Part shown: in pieces, positions 45,196-53,501 of the stretch
Layout: every line of letters begins with the position of its first letter
How positions within the stretch are numbered: position 1 is the stretch's first letter
Source of the DNA: Brevibacterium sp. UCMA 11754
GTDB taxonomy: Bacteria > Actinomycetota > Actinomycetes > Actinomycetales > Brevibacteriaceae
Direction of reading: 5' to 3'
Assembly (NCBI RefSeq): GCF_021532275.1
Contig: NZ_JACBOT010000034.1
Span: 1 to 64,000, forward strand
DNA: 64,000 nucleotides
Notes under the pieces: model-generated
What the model was told of the DNA's origin: nothing
The model's database searches: none
What the model saw: the letters and a program-made list of their open reading frames with translations, nothing else
Program-made: the position numbers and the translations under genes

Positions 45196-46146
45196 GTGGG
45201 AAAACGCATGTTGTACACCTTGGCCACCATGACGGGGACCGTTGTAGGTGTCGGCGCGTCGGCCGTTGGTCTCCTCCGCCACCAGGCAGGCGCGCTTCGC
45301 AAAGCGTTCGACGACGACGCCCAGCGCGCGTATTCCACCTTCGCCGAGGCGGTCGCTCCCCCACGCAACTACGACGACGAGGATTCCGCCGCGCTGGCGA
45401 TCATCGGAGACTCATGGCTCTGTGGAATCGATGTCGACGACCCGACGCTGGCTCCTCCCAACCTCATCGCCCGGGGGCTTGGCCGCATCCTGGGCACCAC
45501 CGTTCGCGTCCAATCAACCGCGCTCCCCTCAGCTCTGTCCGAAGACCTGCCGAGGCAGGTCGATGAGATCCTGCGCTCCGCCTGGCTCTCACGCCAGCTC
45601 TCCGATTCGTGGACCGAGCAGCGTCGATTCGCGATCATCTCCATCGGTACCGGTGACATCATCCACCCGATTCACGGCACCATCGGCATTCCCGTGCTCA
45701 ACCAGGCGATCAATCGACTCCAGAGAGAGGGCAGGTACACGGTCTTCGTCTTGGTCTGCCCCAACCTCGGCGGCCTTCCGGGCCTGCGGGACCCGCTCAA
45801 GACCTCCCTGCGAAGAACCTCCCGGGTGCTCGCCGGCTCGCAGTGGCTGGCGGCCCTGGCTGCCCGCGCCACTCCGCTGCGAGCCACCGGTTCGCTGAGT
45901 GGGACCACACGCAGATCACTGCTCAACGAGTCAGGGCGATTCCCCAGCACTTTGGGCTATGCCCAGTTGTCGTCGACCGTTCTCGCAGCAATCGCCGATC
46001 GCATCGAGGCCCCCATCGAGGTCGACCGCAGCCTCGACATCCCGGAGAAGGGCGAGGGCGCGCGCAGGCCGGTCCCTGCACCGGAGTCGGAGACGGAACC
46101 TGGGACAGACGCCGATCCTGTCCCCGAAGCTGAGGCAGCCTCGTGA
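45196..46146 (+). CDS. SGNH/GDSL-like domain protein, possibly lacking the catalytic His
   Basis: 316 residues. An N-terminal hydrophobic segment (LYTLATMTGTVVGVGASAVGLL) could be an anchor or signal. The domain has block I IIGDSWLCGI (nucleophile Ser) and block III-like ISIGTGDI. The last block, where family members have D-G-x-H-P-S-x-x-G-Y, reads SGRFPSTLGY, so His and Asp are not conserved. Activity is doubtful. The acidic/Pro-rich C-terminal tail ends at maf. AAAGGAGG seven bases before GTG 45196 supports that start over ATG 45169. It overlaps maf by four bases (GTGA). Confidence 0.72.
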   Translation: MGKRMLYTLATMTGTVVGVGASAVGLLRHQAGALRKAFDDDAQRAYSTFAEAVAPPRNYDDEDSAALAIIGDSWLCGIDVDDPTLAPPNLIARGLGRILGTTVRVQSTALPSALSEDLPRQVDEILRSAWLSRQLSDSWTEQRRFAIISIGTGDIIHPIHGTIGIPVLNQAINRLQREGRYTVFVLVCPNLGGLPGLRDPLKTSLRRTSRVLAGSQWLAALAARATPLRATGSLSGTTRRSLLNESGRFPSTLGYAQLSSTVLAAIADRIEAPIEVDRSLDIPEKGEGARRPVPAPESETEPGTDADPVPEAEAAS

Positions 46147-46811
46147 TCCCTGTCGTCCTGGCCTCGCAGTCCCCTTCCCGTCGAGAGATCCTCACCGCTT
46201 CGGGAATCGATCCGATCATCATCGTCTCCGAGGTCGACGAGTCCGCCATCGAGTCACGTTTTGGGGGTTCCGTCTCGGATCTGACCATGGCTCTGTCAGA
46301 GGCGAAGGCGCGTGCCGTCGTCGACCGTGTGCTCACCTCCCCTCCCACGCAGCTGGCCGCAGCGGATACCGCAGTGATCATTGCCGGGGACTCACTGCTC
46401 GAACACGAGGGCGAAGCGATCGGCAAGCCCGGAACAGCCGAACGCACACGTGAGGTGTGGGCGGACATAGCAGGGGCGTGGACCGAGCTGCACTCGGGAC
46501 ACACGCTCGCCGTGCTCAGACGTGCGAACTCGTCTACGTCGAACTTCGAGCTCGTCGATATCCGTTCGAAGCGATCGACGACCTCGGTGCTCATCGGCGA
46601 GCCCACTCCTGAGGAGCTCGAGGCGTACATCGCGACCGAGGAGCCCTTCCACGTAGCCGGTGCACTGACCATCGACGGGTACGGAGGAGCGTTCGTCCAA
46701 CGCCTTGCGGGCGACCATCTCACCGTCCTCGGCCTCAGCCTCCCCGTGATCCGTGATCTGGTCCGCGACGCGGGCCTGTTCTGGCCCGATCTGTGGTCAC
46801 CACGCGAGTAG
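46143..46811 (+). CDS. maf: Maf-family nucleotide pyrophosphatase
   Basis: 222 residues. Family features are LASQSPSRREILTASGI, EVDESAIES, the catalytic AADTAVIIAGD and GKPGTAERTREVWADIAGAW. Hydrolyses non-canonical or m5UTP/dTTP-type nucleotides, limiting their entry into nucleic acids. GTG 46143 start coupled to the SGNH gene. The C-terminal YGGAFVQRLAGDHLTVLGLSLPVI is the usual NVxGLP-type end region. Confidence 0.9.
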   Translation: MIPVVLASQSPSRREILTASGIDPIIIVSEVDESAIESRFGGSVSDLTMALSEAKARAVVDRVLTSPPTQLAAADTAVIIAGDSLLEHEGEAIGKPGTAERTREVWADIAGAWTELHSGHTLAVLRRANSSTSNFELVDIRSKRSTTSVLIGEPTPEELEAYIATEEPFHVAGALTIDGYGGAFVQRLAGDHLTVLGLSLPVIRDLVRDAGLFWPDLWSPRE

Positions 46812-46934
46812 AATCACTGAGGGCAGACGGACACGCCCGAAGCCTTTGAAGTTTTCGGCCGAAGTTTTTATCTCTGACCTACAAACGCTTGGTGTCGATC
46901 TCTAAATTGTTCTGTGATCATACAAAGGAGCGCC

Positions 46935-48743
46935 ATGACCACAGTTCTCCCCGAACAGTCGACTGCACCATTGCACACCCGCGTCCCCACTGCTGCTGTG
47001 CGCCGCGTCCTCATCGCCAATCGCGGTGAGATCGCGCTGCGCATCATTCGGGCGGCCCACGACCTCGGTGTCAAAGCCATCGCCGTCTACACCCGCGCGG
47101 ATTCGGACGCCGATTTCGTGCATCTGGCCGACGACGCCTGGCTCCTCGACGGAGTCGGCCCCGGGGAGACCTACCTCGACATCGACAAGATCCTCGCCCT
47201 GGCCAAACGCTCCGGTGCCGATGCTATCCACCCCGGCTACGGATATCTGGCCGAGAACGCCCTGTTCGCTCAGGCCGTGATCGAGGCCGGTCTGACCTGG
47301 ATCGGTCCTCCCCCGTCGGCGATCGAGCTCCTGGGTGACAAGTCCGGTGCTCGTGAGGTTGCCGAGGCTGTCTCTGCTCCGGTCGCTCCCGGCTCCGACG
47401 GCGCCGTCGCAGATCTGAAAGAGGCCGCCGAGGTGGCCCACAGGATCGGCTATCCGGTCGTCATCAAGGCCGTGCACGGCGGCGGCGGACGGGGATTTCG
47501 CGCCTGCGCCGCAGCCGAGGACCTCGAGACCGCCTACACCGCTGCCACCCGTGAGGCGCTCAGTGCCTTCGGACGCGGCGAATGCCTCATTGAGAAGCAG
47601 ATTGTGCGCCCGCGCCACATCGAGACCCAGTGCCTGGCCGATGCCCACGGCAACGTGCAGGTCCTCTCCACCCGCGACTGCACCCTGCAGCGCCGAAATC
47701 AGAAGATCGTCGAGGAGGCCCCAGCGCCGTTCCTCACCCCCGATCAGGAGCGACTCGTCACCGAGGCTTCCAGCCGCGTTCTCGCCCATGTCGGCTATGT
47801 AGGTGCAGCCACGTGCGAATACCTCCTGGGCACCGACGGCACGATCATCTTCATGGAAGCCAACGCGCGGATCCAAGTCGAACACACGGTGACAGAAGAG
47901 GTCACCGGCGTCGACCTCGTCGCCTGGCAGCTGCGCATCGCCTCGGGAGAGCACCTCCCGGAGGCGTTCCCACAGGTTCGCGGTCACTCGATCCAGTTCC
48001 GCATCAATGCCGAAGACCCCACGACGTATTTCCCTGCCACAGGCACGGTGAAGAACCACCGGGCTCCGGCCGGGCCTGGCGTGCGTCTTGACTCAGGCAT
48101 CGGTGAAGGAAGTGTCGTCGGCACGGACTTCGATCCGATGCTGGCCAAGCTCATCATCACCGGAGCCGACAGGAACCAGGCTCTGGCTCGAGCTCGACGG
48201 GCCTTGGATGAGTACCGCATCGAGGGCGTATCGACTCTGCTTCCCCTTCATCGCGTACTCGTCGCGCAGAAGGCCTTCGCCCAGGACTTCGACGTCTGGA
48301 CCAATTGGCTCGAAACCACCTTCGTCAATCCACTTGCCGACCCTCAACCAGGAGATCAGATGAGCACAGCAGCCGATAGTTTCAGTGTTGTGGTCGAGGT
48401 CGATGGCCGCCGGATGACCGTCTCGGTCCCCAAGGACGTCATCTCCGACCTCGGGCATGTCCCGAGCCCGAGTGTGCCGCGCCGCAAGCGCAGCCTCAGC
48501 CGCAAGGGCGCTCAGCTGGCCGACGACTCGAACTCGCTCAACGCACCCATGCAGGGCACGATCGTGTCAGTCTCCGTGGCAGCCGGTGACACTGTCGAAG
48601 CCGGTGACACCCTGGCCGTGATCGAGGCGATGAAGATGGAGCAGCCGCTCAAGGCTGGTCATTCCGGCACCGTCTCCGAGGTGCTCGTCGATTCCGGTGT
48701 CTCGGTGCGGTCAGGCGAGCCGATCATCCGCTTCGCCGCCTGA
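46935..48743 (+). CDS. accA3: Acyl-CoA carboxylase alpha subunit: biotin carboxylase plus biotin carrier
   Basis: 602 residues, AAAGGAG before the ATG. Biotin carboxylase domain (about 25-465): RVLIANRGEIALRIIRAAHDLG, HPGYGYLAENALFAQA, the ATP-grasp loop HGGGGRGFRAC, and MEANARIQVEHTVTEEVTGVDLV. Biotin carrier domain from about residue 530: NAPMQGTIVSV, and the biotin Lys567 in EAMKMEQ. Carboxylates biotin for acetyl-, propionyl- or longer acyl-CoA carboxylases with a beta subunit encoded elsewhere. The gene's end is duplicated in tandem after the stop (see finding). Confidence 0.94.
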   Translation: MTTVLPEQSTAPLHTRVPTAAVRRVLIANRGEIALRIIRAAHDLGVKAIAVYTRADSDADFVHLADDAWLLDGVGPGETYLDIDKILALAKRSGADAIHPGYGYLAENALFAQAVIEAGLTWIGPPPSAIELLGDKSGAREVAEAVSAPVAPGSDGAVADLKEAAEVAHRIGYPVVIKAVHGGGGRGFRACAAAEDLETAYTAATREALSAFGRGECLIEKQIVRPRHIETQCLADAHGNVQVLSTRDCTLQRRNQKIVEEAPAPFLTPDQERLVTEASSRVLAHVGYVGAATCEYLLGTDGTIIFMEANARIQVEHTVTEEVTGVDLVAWQLRIASGEHLPEAFPQVRGHSIQFRINAEDPTTYFPATGTVKNHRAPAGPGVRLDSGIGEGSVVGTDFDPMLAKLIITGADRNQALARARRALDEYRIEGVSTLLPLHRVLVAQKAFAQDFDVWTNWLETTFVNPLADPQPGDQMSTAADSFSVVVEVDGRRMTVSVPKDVISDLGHVPSPSVPRRKRSLSRKGAQLADDSNSLNAPMQGTIVSVSVAAGDTVEAGDTLAVIEAMKMEQPLKAGHSGTVSEVLVDSGVSVRSGEPIIRFAA

Positions 48744-48794
48744 GGTCGTTCAACGCCGCCTGAGGCCGTTCAACGCCGACTGAAGCGGTCTCAG
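48735..48794. repeat. 20-base tandem copies of the accA3 3' end
   Basis: GCCGCCTGAGGTCGTTCAAC (48735-48754) includes the last two codons and stop. GCCGCCTGAGGCCGTTCAAC (48755-48774) follows, one base different. A third, degenerate unit GCCGACTGAAGCGGTCTCAG (48775-48794) runs into the convergent sigma-factor stop. Confidence 0.8.
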
Positions 48795-50080
48795 GAGAGC
48801 AGATCCCTGATCTGATTCTCGATGTAATCGGACTCGGCATCATTCCCCGGGCAGTCCAGTGCTTTCCTGAAAGCCGCTTCCGCATGCTCGGGCATCCCCA
48901 GCTCACCAAATGTCAGCGCTCGTGCGATGTGGAAGGGGCGATACCCTTCCAATCCTGGTTCCGCGGCCAGGTCCTCGAGCGCGGTGAGCCCATCCTCAGG
49001 GCCCTTCGCCTTTCCCTTGGCCACGGCCCGATTGAGCTCCACGACCGGGCCGGGCTCGAGTCTCGCGAGAAGGCCGTAGAGGACGAGGATCTGCGCCCAG
49101 TCAGTTTCCGAGTAGGTGGCGGCCTCAGCGTGCAGGGCCGCAATCGCGGACTGGACTGTGTACGAGCCGGCCCCTGGTTCACCTGCGGCGGTGAGCGCCA
49201 GCCCCAGCCCTTCTGCGATGAGCTTCGAATCCCACAGCCTGCGGTCCTGCTCGGCCAAGGGCACCGGCGCCCCGGCGGAGTCAGTTCGCGCCGGGGCTCG
49301 CGCACCCGTGAGCAGCAGAAGCGACAGCAGGCCCCTAGCCTCGGTCACCTGCGGCAACAGCGTCACGAGCAGCCGCGCCAATACTATTGCCTCCCGCTGC
49401 AGATCGATTCGGCTGTGGTCGACACCTGTCGTGGGTGTGAACCCCTGGGTGAAGATGAGATAGACAACCCGCAGGACCCCGGGAAGGCGCTCGTGCAGCT
49501 GCTCCGCTGTGGGTGTGCCGAAAGGAATTCCCGTCGTGGTGATCCGTTTCTTGGCTCTGACGATACGCTGCTGCATGGTCGTCGTATCCACGAGGAAGAC
49601 TGCCGCAACCTCGGCGGTGCTCAGACCGGCCAGGAAACGCAGGATGAGGGCGATCTTCTCCCGTTCCTTCAAGGTCGGGTGCGAGCAGGTGAAGAACAGG
49701 CCAAGTCGCTCATCGGGAATGCTCACGGAGCTCAGCTCTTCGCCGAGGCGGACCGCGTGGTCGACATGATCACCGGCGTCGGCCTCGGATTCGATGCGAA
49801 GTCTGGCAAGTCGACGCGCCCTCACCGCATCGGAGCGGATGATGTCGAGTGCCCGATTCTTCGCAGCAGTCATCAGCCATGCCTGGGGATTCTGCGGCAC
49901 ACCACGTTGAGTCCAGGTCTCCAAGGCCCGCACCATGGCCTCTTGGAGGACATCCTCGGCGAGGTCGAGATCATGGAATTTCGCTGCCAGAGCTGCAAGC
50001 AGTCGCCCACGATCCTCAACATCGATCGTGTGGAGAATCGCGGCGACTGCCGGCTGCTCGGCCCTGCCTGCAGAGACCAT
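48791..50080 (-). CDS. ECF-like sigma factor with DUF6596 C-terminal domain
   Basis: 429 residues from ATG 50080, which overlaps the upstream YciI gene by three bases within the ATGA junction. Sigma region 2: LLAALAAKFHDLDLAEDVLQEAMVRALETW, with PQNPQAWLMTAAKNRALDIIR. Region 4: LIL-type RFLAGLSTAEVAAVFLVDTTTMQQRIVRAKKR. From about residue 180 the DUF6596 segment LRVVYLIFTQGF, then TPR-like helices with GPVVELNRAVA and FHIARALTFGELGMPEHAEAAFRKAL. Such sigma factors are nearly always next to a YciI gene, as here. The signal is unknown. Confidence 0.9.
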   Translation of the reverse strand: MVSAGRAEQPAVAAILHTIDVEDRGRLLAALAAKFHDLDLAEDVLQEAMVRALETWTQRGVPQNPQAWLMTAAKNRALDIIRSDAVRARRLARLRIESEADAGDHVDHAVRLGEELSSVSIPDERLGLFFTCSHPTLKEREKIALILRFLAGLSTAEVAAVFLVDTTTMQQRIVRAKKRITTTGIPFGTPTAEQLHERLPGVLRVVYLIFTQGFTPTTGVDHSRIDLQREAIVLARLLVTLLPQVTEARGLLSLLLLTGARAPARTDSAGAPVPLAEQDRRLWDSKLIAEGLGLALTAAGEPGAGSYTVQSAIAALHAEAATYSETDWAQILVLYGLLARLEPGPVVELNRAVAKGKAKGPEDGLTALEDLAAEPGLEGYRPFHIARALTFGELGMPEHAEAAFRKALDCPGNDAESDYIENQIRDLLS

Positions 50081-50421
50081 CAGTAATCGGCGAGAGGCCG
50101 TATCTCGATGTGGCCCAGAGCGGAACCCGGGCTCTTCTCCGCCCATGCGATCGCCTCGTCGATATCCGCGACCTCGATGATGTAGCTTCCGCCGACGAAT
50201 TCACCGCTTTCTGCGAACGGTCCCGAGGTCACGACGGTTTCAGCGGCCGCAGTACTGACGCGCACACCGGTCTCAGGACCTTCGAGGGCGAATCCTCCGA
50301 CGACGATGCCCGCCGCGTTGATCTCCTCATCGAAGGCCATGAACTCCCTGGGATCAGGTCCCTCGTCCGCACCGCATTCGGCATCGGCGACATTTCCCAT
50401 GAGCAGAAGTGCGTACTTCAT
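50080..50421 (-). CDS. YciI-related protein, partner of the adjacent sigma factor
   Basis: 113 residues. Seen: MKYALLLMGN, PREFMAFDEEINAAGIVVGGFALEGPETGVRV, TSGPFAESGEFVGGSYIIEVADIDEAIAWAEKSPG, and the end ALGHIEIRPL, all typical of the YCII family linked to ECF sigma factors. The fold is a ferredoxin-like dimer with a His-Asp pair (not evident here) and is thought to act as a small enzyme or sensor. Stop and sigma start overlap (ATGA), so the two are coupled. Confidence 0.9.
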   Translation of the reverse strand: MKYALLLMGNVADAECGADEGPDPREFMAFDEEINAAGIVVGGFALEGPETGVRVSTAAAETVVTSGPFAESGEFVGGSYIIEVADIDEAIAWAEKSPGSALGHIEIRPLADY

Positions 50422-50539
50422 ATCTCTCTCCTTACGTCAGTTGTGCGCCAGCGTCTGCTGAGCACGTCAAGCGAAGGTGCCTGACACCATACTGACGGGT
50501 GGCTGGTCCCGATATCGACAGTTCGGAGAGAGAAAACTT

Positions 50540-51958
50540 CTACAGGTGGCGGTGCAGCTGCCGTGATGCCTCTGTCAGGGACCCGCTCACCGACGGATAG
50601 ACGACGAACGAAGCGGAGAGCTGATCGACTGTCAGACGATTCTCCACAGCCATGGTGATCGGCAGGATGAGCTCACTGGCACGAGGACCGACGACGACTC
50701 CGCCCAATATCGAACCCGAACCTCGGCGGGCGAAGAGCTTGACGAATCCATCCTTGATGCCGAGCATCTTGGCGCGAGGATTCGTGTCCAGGGGCAACAT
50801 CACCGTATCGATGTCGGTCGAGTTCTCCCGGTAGTCGGATTGGGTGAAGCCGACGGTCGCAATCTCTGGGGCGGTGAACACATTCGATGCCACGTGACGA
50901 ATCTTCAGCGGCTGCACGGCATCGCCGAGCGCATGGAACATCGCAATCCGCCCCTGCATGGCCGCCACGGAGGCCAGCGGCAGCACACCGGTGCAGTCAC
51001 CTGCGGCGTACACACCGGAGCGGGAGGTGCGTGAAACGCCGTCAACCTTGATATGACCGGACTCGGCGACCTTGACCTTCGCGGCGCTCAGGCCGAGGTC
51101 CTCGGTGTTCGGGATCGAACCGACGGCCATCAGGCAGTGTGATCCCTCGACACGGCGGCCATCCGACAGAGTCACCTCGACGCCGCTCTCGGTCCGCTTC
51201 ACCGAGTCGGCGCGCGACCGAGACAGGACATTCATGCCCTTATTGCGGAACACGAACTCCAGCACATCGGCAGCATCCTCATCCTGACCAGGCAGAACCT
51301 TCTCACGGGAGGAGACCAGCGTGACCTTCGTTCCCAGCGCACGGTAGGCGGACGCGAATTCCGCACCGGTGACACCTGAGCCGACGACGATGAGGTGCTC
51401 GGGGAGCTCATCGAGATCGTAGAGCTGCGTCCAGGACAGGATTCGCTCTCCGTCTGGCTTCGCCGAGTCGAGTTCACGAGGATGAGAGCCCACGGACAGG
51501 AGGATCGTCGACGCCTCGAGCGTGTACTCTGTGCCGCCTTCTTCGACGACGTTGACATGATCGCGGTCAGCCAGGGTCGCAGTTCCCTGGATCACCTTGA
51601 CACCTGCTCGAACCAGCGCTTCGTAGATGTCATTGGCCTGGGCGTCGGCCAGCGACAGGATGCGCTTGTTGACGGCCTTGAGGTCCGCGACGACCGTATC
51701 GCCGTCATCGCCCTCGCTGTCGTAGATGCGGATGCCCAAGCTCTCAGAACGGCCGATCTCCTCCATCATCTCGGCCGTGGCGATGAGCGATTTCGACGGA
51801 ACGACATCGGTGAGGACTGCGGCCCCACCGCAGCGGTTGCGCTCGATCAGCATCACGTCCGCACCCAATTGGGCGGCAACCAGTGCGGCTTCGTATCCGC
51901 CCGGGCCACCACCGATGATGACGACGCGATCTGCAGTGGATTCAAATTCAGTGTTCAC
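50540..51958 (-). CDS. lpdA: LpdA-like NAD(P)H-quinone dehydrogenase/flavoprotein disulfide reductase family
   Basis: 472 residues. FAD loop VVIIGGGPGGYEAALVAAQLGADV, NAD(P) loop LIVVGSGVTGAEFASAYRALGTKVTLV, and VYAAGDCTGVLPLASVAAMQGRIAMFHALG are present, as is a C-terminal dimerisation domain ending in SLTEASRQLHRHL. In place of the redox pair CxxxxC, the sequence is GGAAVLTDVVPSK, with Ala and Val, so it cannot be a classical dihydrolipoamide dehydrogenase. This matches the actinobacterial LpdA group that reduces quinones. It may help with oxidative stress. Confidence 0.85.
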   Translation of the reverse strand: MNTEFESTADRVVIIGGGPGGYEAALVAAQLGADVMLIERNRCGGAAVLTDVVPSKSLIATAEMMEEIGRSESLGIRIYDSEGDDGDTVVADLKAVNKRILSLADAQANDIYEALVRAGVKVIQGTATLADRDHVNVVEEGGTEYTLEASTILLSVGSHPRELDSAKPDGERILSWTQLYDLDELPEHLIVVGSGVTGAEFASAYRALGTKVTLVSSREKVLPGQDEDAADVLEFVFRNKGMNVLSRSRADSVKRTESGVEVTLSDGRRVEGSHCLMAVGSIPNTEDLGLSAAKVKVAESGHIKVDGVSRTSRSGVYAAGDCTGVLPLASVAAMQGRIAMFHALGDAVQPLKIRHVASNVFTAPEIATVGFTQSDYRENSTDIDTVMLPLDTNPRAKMLGIKDGFVKLFARRGSGSILGGVVVGPRASELILPITMAVENRLTVDQLSASFVVYPSVSGSLTEASRQLHRHL

Positions 51959-52087
51959 AGAGCAATTCTCTCAAATAGCGGACGACAGAGCGAATGGACG
52001 CCTCGGTTCTGACAACGCTCAAGGACCAGGGTCTCAGGGGCGACTCGAAGAGTCTGAGACTCAAGACCTCGCATTCCCCGAGGTGGC

Positions 52088-52642
52088 TCAGAGTCCGTCG
52101 ATGACTTCGGCAGTATCTCGGTGCAGTGTCGACAGACGCAGGTATGACTGAGCGTTCTGGCGTACCTTCTCAACGCCGTCGTCCGTCATCTCCCTACGCA
52201 CCTTGGCCGGGACTCCTGCCACCAGCGACCTGGGTGGGATCTCGGTGCCCTCAAGGACGATCGCGCCTGCGGCGACGAGTGATTCGGAGCCCACGTGGGC
52301 ATCGTTGAGGACGGTGGCGTGCATGCCGATGAGGACGTCGTCGTCGACCACTGCCCCATGAACAAGGGCCTGATGGCCGATGGAGACCCGTGAACCGATG
52401 ACGACTGGCTTGCCCTCATCTGTGTGCATGACCGTGTTGTCCTGCACATTCGAGTCCTCGCCGATGGTGATCGGGGCGGCTTCAGCGCGGAGCACGCAGC
52501 CGTAGAAGACGCTCGCGCCCTTCTTCACCCTCACGTCCCCGACCAGGGTGGCACCGGCTGCGATGAATGCACCGGGATCGACTTGAGGGGTGTGCCCGCC
52601 GACAGAGATGATGCGTGCCTGGGAAAGATTGTCCGTTGTCAT
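52088..52642 (-). CDS. Gamma-class carbonic anhydrase/hexapeptide-repeat protein
   Basis: 184 residues of left-handed beta helix: repeated hexapeptides IAAGATLVGDVRVKKGASVFYGCVLRAE, IGEDSNVQDNTVMHTDEGKPVVIGSRVSIGHQALVHGAVV and VLIGMHATVLNDAHVGSESLVAAGAIV. Metal His candidates are in MHTDEG, IGHQALVHG. It could be a carbonic anhydrase or a related transferase-like protein; the family name is usual and the substrate open. The start at 52642 has GGAG nearby. Confidence 0.9.
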   Translation of the reverse strand: MTTDNLSQARIISVGGHTPQVDPGAFIAAGATLVGDVRVKKGASVFYGCVLRAEAAPITIGEDSNVQDNTVMHTDEGKPVVIGSRVSIGHQALVHGAVVDDDVLIGMHATVLNDAHVGSESLVAAGAIVLEGTEIPPRSLVAGVPAKVRREMTDDGVEKVRQNAQSYLRLSTLHRDTAEVIDGL

Positions 52643-53001
52643 GAGTCCTCCATTGGTTCACGTTGAGTTCAGATTCTCGTGTTCGACTGAGTCAGCGGTG
52701 ATTGGAGCCGCCGCCGAGGTGACCAGTCGTTTCATCGCCAGTCTAGCCGTGAACTTGGCACACCTCGGAGGAGGGACGCATCATGATGTCGTCGTTGCCT
52801 GCTGCCTCGAGAAAGACGCATAGTGGACGAATTTGCGTCAAGGGCCCCATAGCAGGACAATGAACAAAATATTTGTCAGAAATTTCACACTGCATTACCC
52901 TTGTGTGCCCAAAACGGTTATGTGAACCTTGGGTAAGAGAGTTGCGCGCCTGGAATTTGGGTGTCGTAAACCGCGTTCACTTAATTCGTCGAAAGGTCAC
53001 C
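52643..53001. promoter_or_regulatory. 359-base whiB upstream region with a sigma-70-like promoter
   Basis: No gene. TTGTCA (52873-52878), 17 bases, TACCCT (52896-52901) make a good housekeeping promoter for whiB with a predicted start near 52908 and a leader of about 94 bases. CACAC (52888-) and GTGTG (52903-) arms flank the -10 as an imperfect inverted repeat, a possible CRP-like site. The rest, including an AT-rich run at 52855-52880, has no other feature I can support. Confidence 0.6.
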
Positions 53002-53250
53002 ATGGATTGGCGACATCGTGCAGCATGCCTCAACGAGGATCCGGAACTGTTCTTCCCGATCGGAAACACCGGTCCCGCCCTGCTTCAGATCGAAGAGGCT
53101 AAGACTGTATGCCGCCGCTGTGAAGTAGTCGAGACCTGCCTGCAATGGGCTCTGGAATCCGGTCAGGATGCCGGTGTCTGGGGCGGTCTCAGCGAAGATG
53201 AGCGTCGTGCGCTCAAACGTCGCGCCGCACGTGCCCGCCGCGCTGGCTGA
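53002..53250 (+). CDS. WhiB-family Fe-S transcriptional regulator
   Basis: 82 residues. Four cluster cysteines are at 9, 37, 40 and 46 (AACL, CRRC, ETCL). After these come the G-V-W-G-G turn (GVWGGLSEDERRAL) and a basic tail RRAARARRAG for DNA binding. The family senses redox, NO and nutrient stress through a 4Fe-4S cluster and acts together with the housekeeping sigma factor. The size and short N-terminus fit the WhiB1 or WhiB2 class. ATG 53002 has AAAGGTC upstream. Confidence 0.95.
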   Translation: MDWRHRAACLNEDPELFFPIGNTGPALLQIEEAKTVCRRCEVVETCLQWALESGQDAGVWGGLSEDERRALKRRAARARRAG

Positions 53251-53292
53251 ATCCTTCAGCGGCTAGAGACAAACGGTCGCAGATATTCGCCA

Positions 53293-53347
53293 ATTGAGTC
53301 CCTTGCTCGGAATACGAGATCTTCGCATTCTGAGCAAGGGACTCAAT
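53293..53347. terminator. 55-base inverted repeat after whiB
   Basis: ATTGAGTCCCTTGCTC and its complement form 16 base pairs, extended by a further GAAT/ATTC after a mismatch. They enclose ACGAGATCTTCGC. It lies 43 bases past the whiB stop. It is a strong hairpin and probable terminator, though unusually long and without U-run. Confidence 0.65.
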
Positions 53348-53396
53348 CGTGTCCGCCCCGGGCCCCACAGCCAGTGCATCCCACACTGTTAGTGCC

Positions 53397-53424
53397 GAAT
53401 CACCCCTTTGCAAAGGGGTGATTC
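53397..53424. other. 28-base perfect palindrome
   Basis: The half-site GAATCACCCCTTTG is followed immediately by its exact complement. Between convergent whiB and the sensor kinase, it could be a second terminator (loop TGCA) or a protein-binding site. The even, spacerless symmetry is unusual for a terminator. Confidence 0.55.
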
Positions 53425-53465
53425 ACTGGTCGCAGGGTGCTTTGTCGTTAAGCCGCCGATTTCAG

Positions 53466-53501
53466 CCGGTTTCAGTCGTAGGACCCGGTTTCAGTCGTAG
53501 G
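53466..53501. repeat. 17-base tandem repeat around the sensor-kinase stop
   Basis: CCGGTTTCAGTCGTAGG occurs at 53466-53482 and again at 53485-53501. The second contains the kinase's stop codon (TCA at 53491, minus strand), so its 3' end is copied downstream. A third partial copy (CCGATTTCAG) is just before. Confidence 0.75.

Noticed and set aside
46902-48059. 385-codon minus-strand frame over the acyl-CoA carboxylase
   Set aside because: Mirror of a strongly conserved gene; high-GC coding strands often leave long open antisense frames.
48884-50086. 400-codon plus-strand frame over the sigma factor
   Set aside because: Antisense to a gene with clear sigma and DUF6596 motifs and coupled to YciI.
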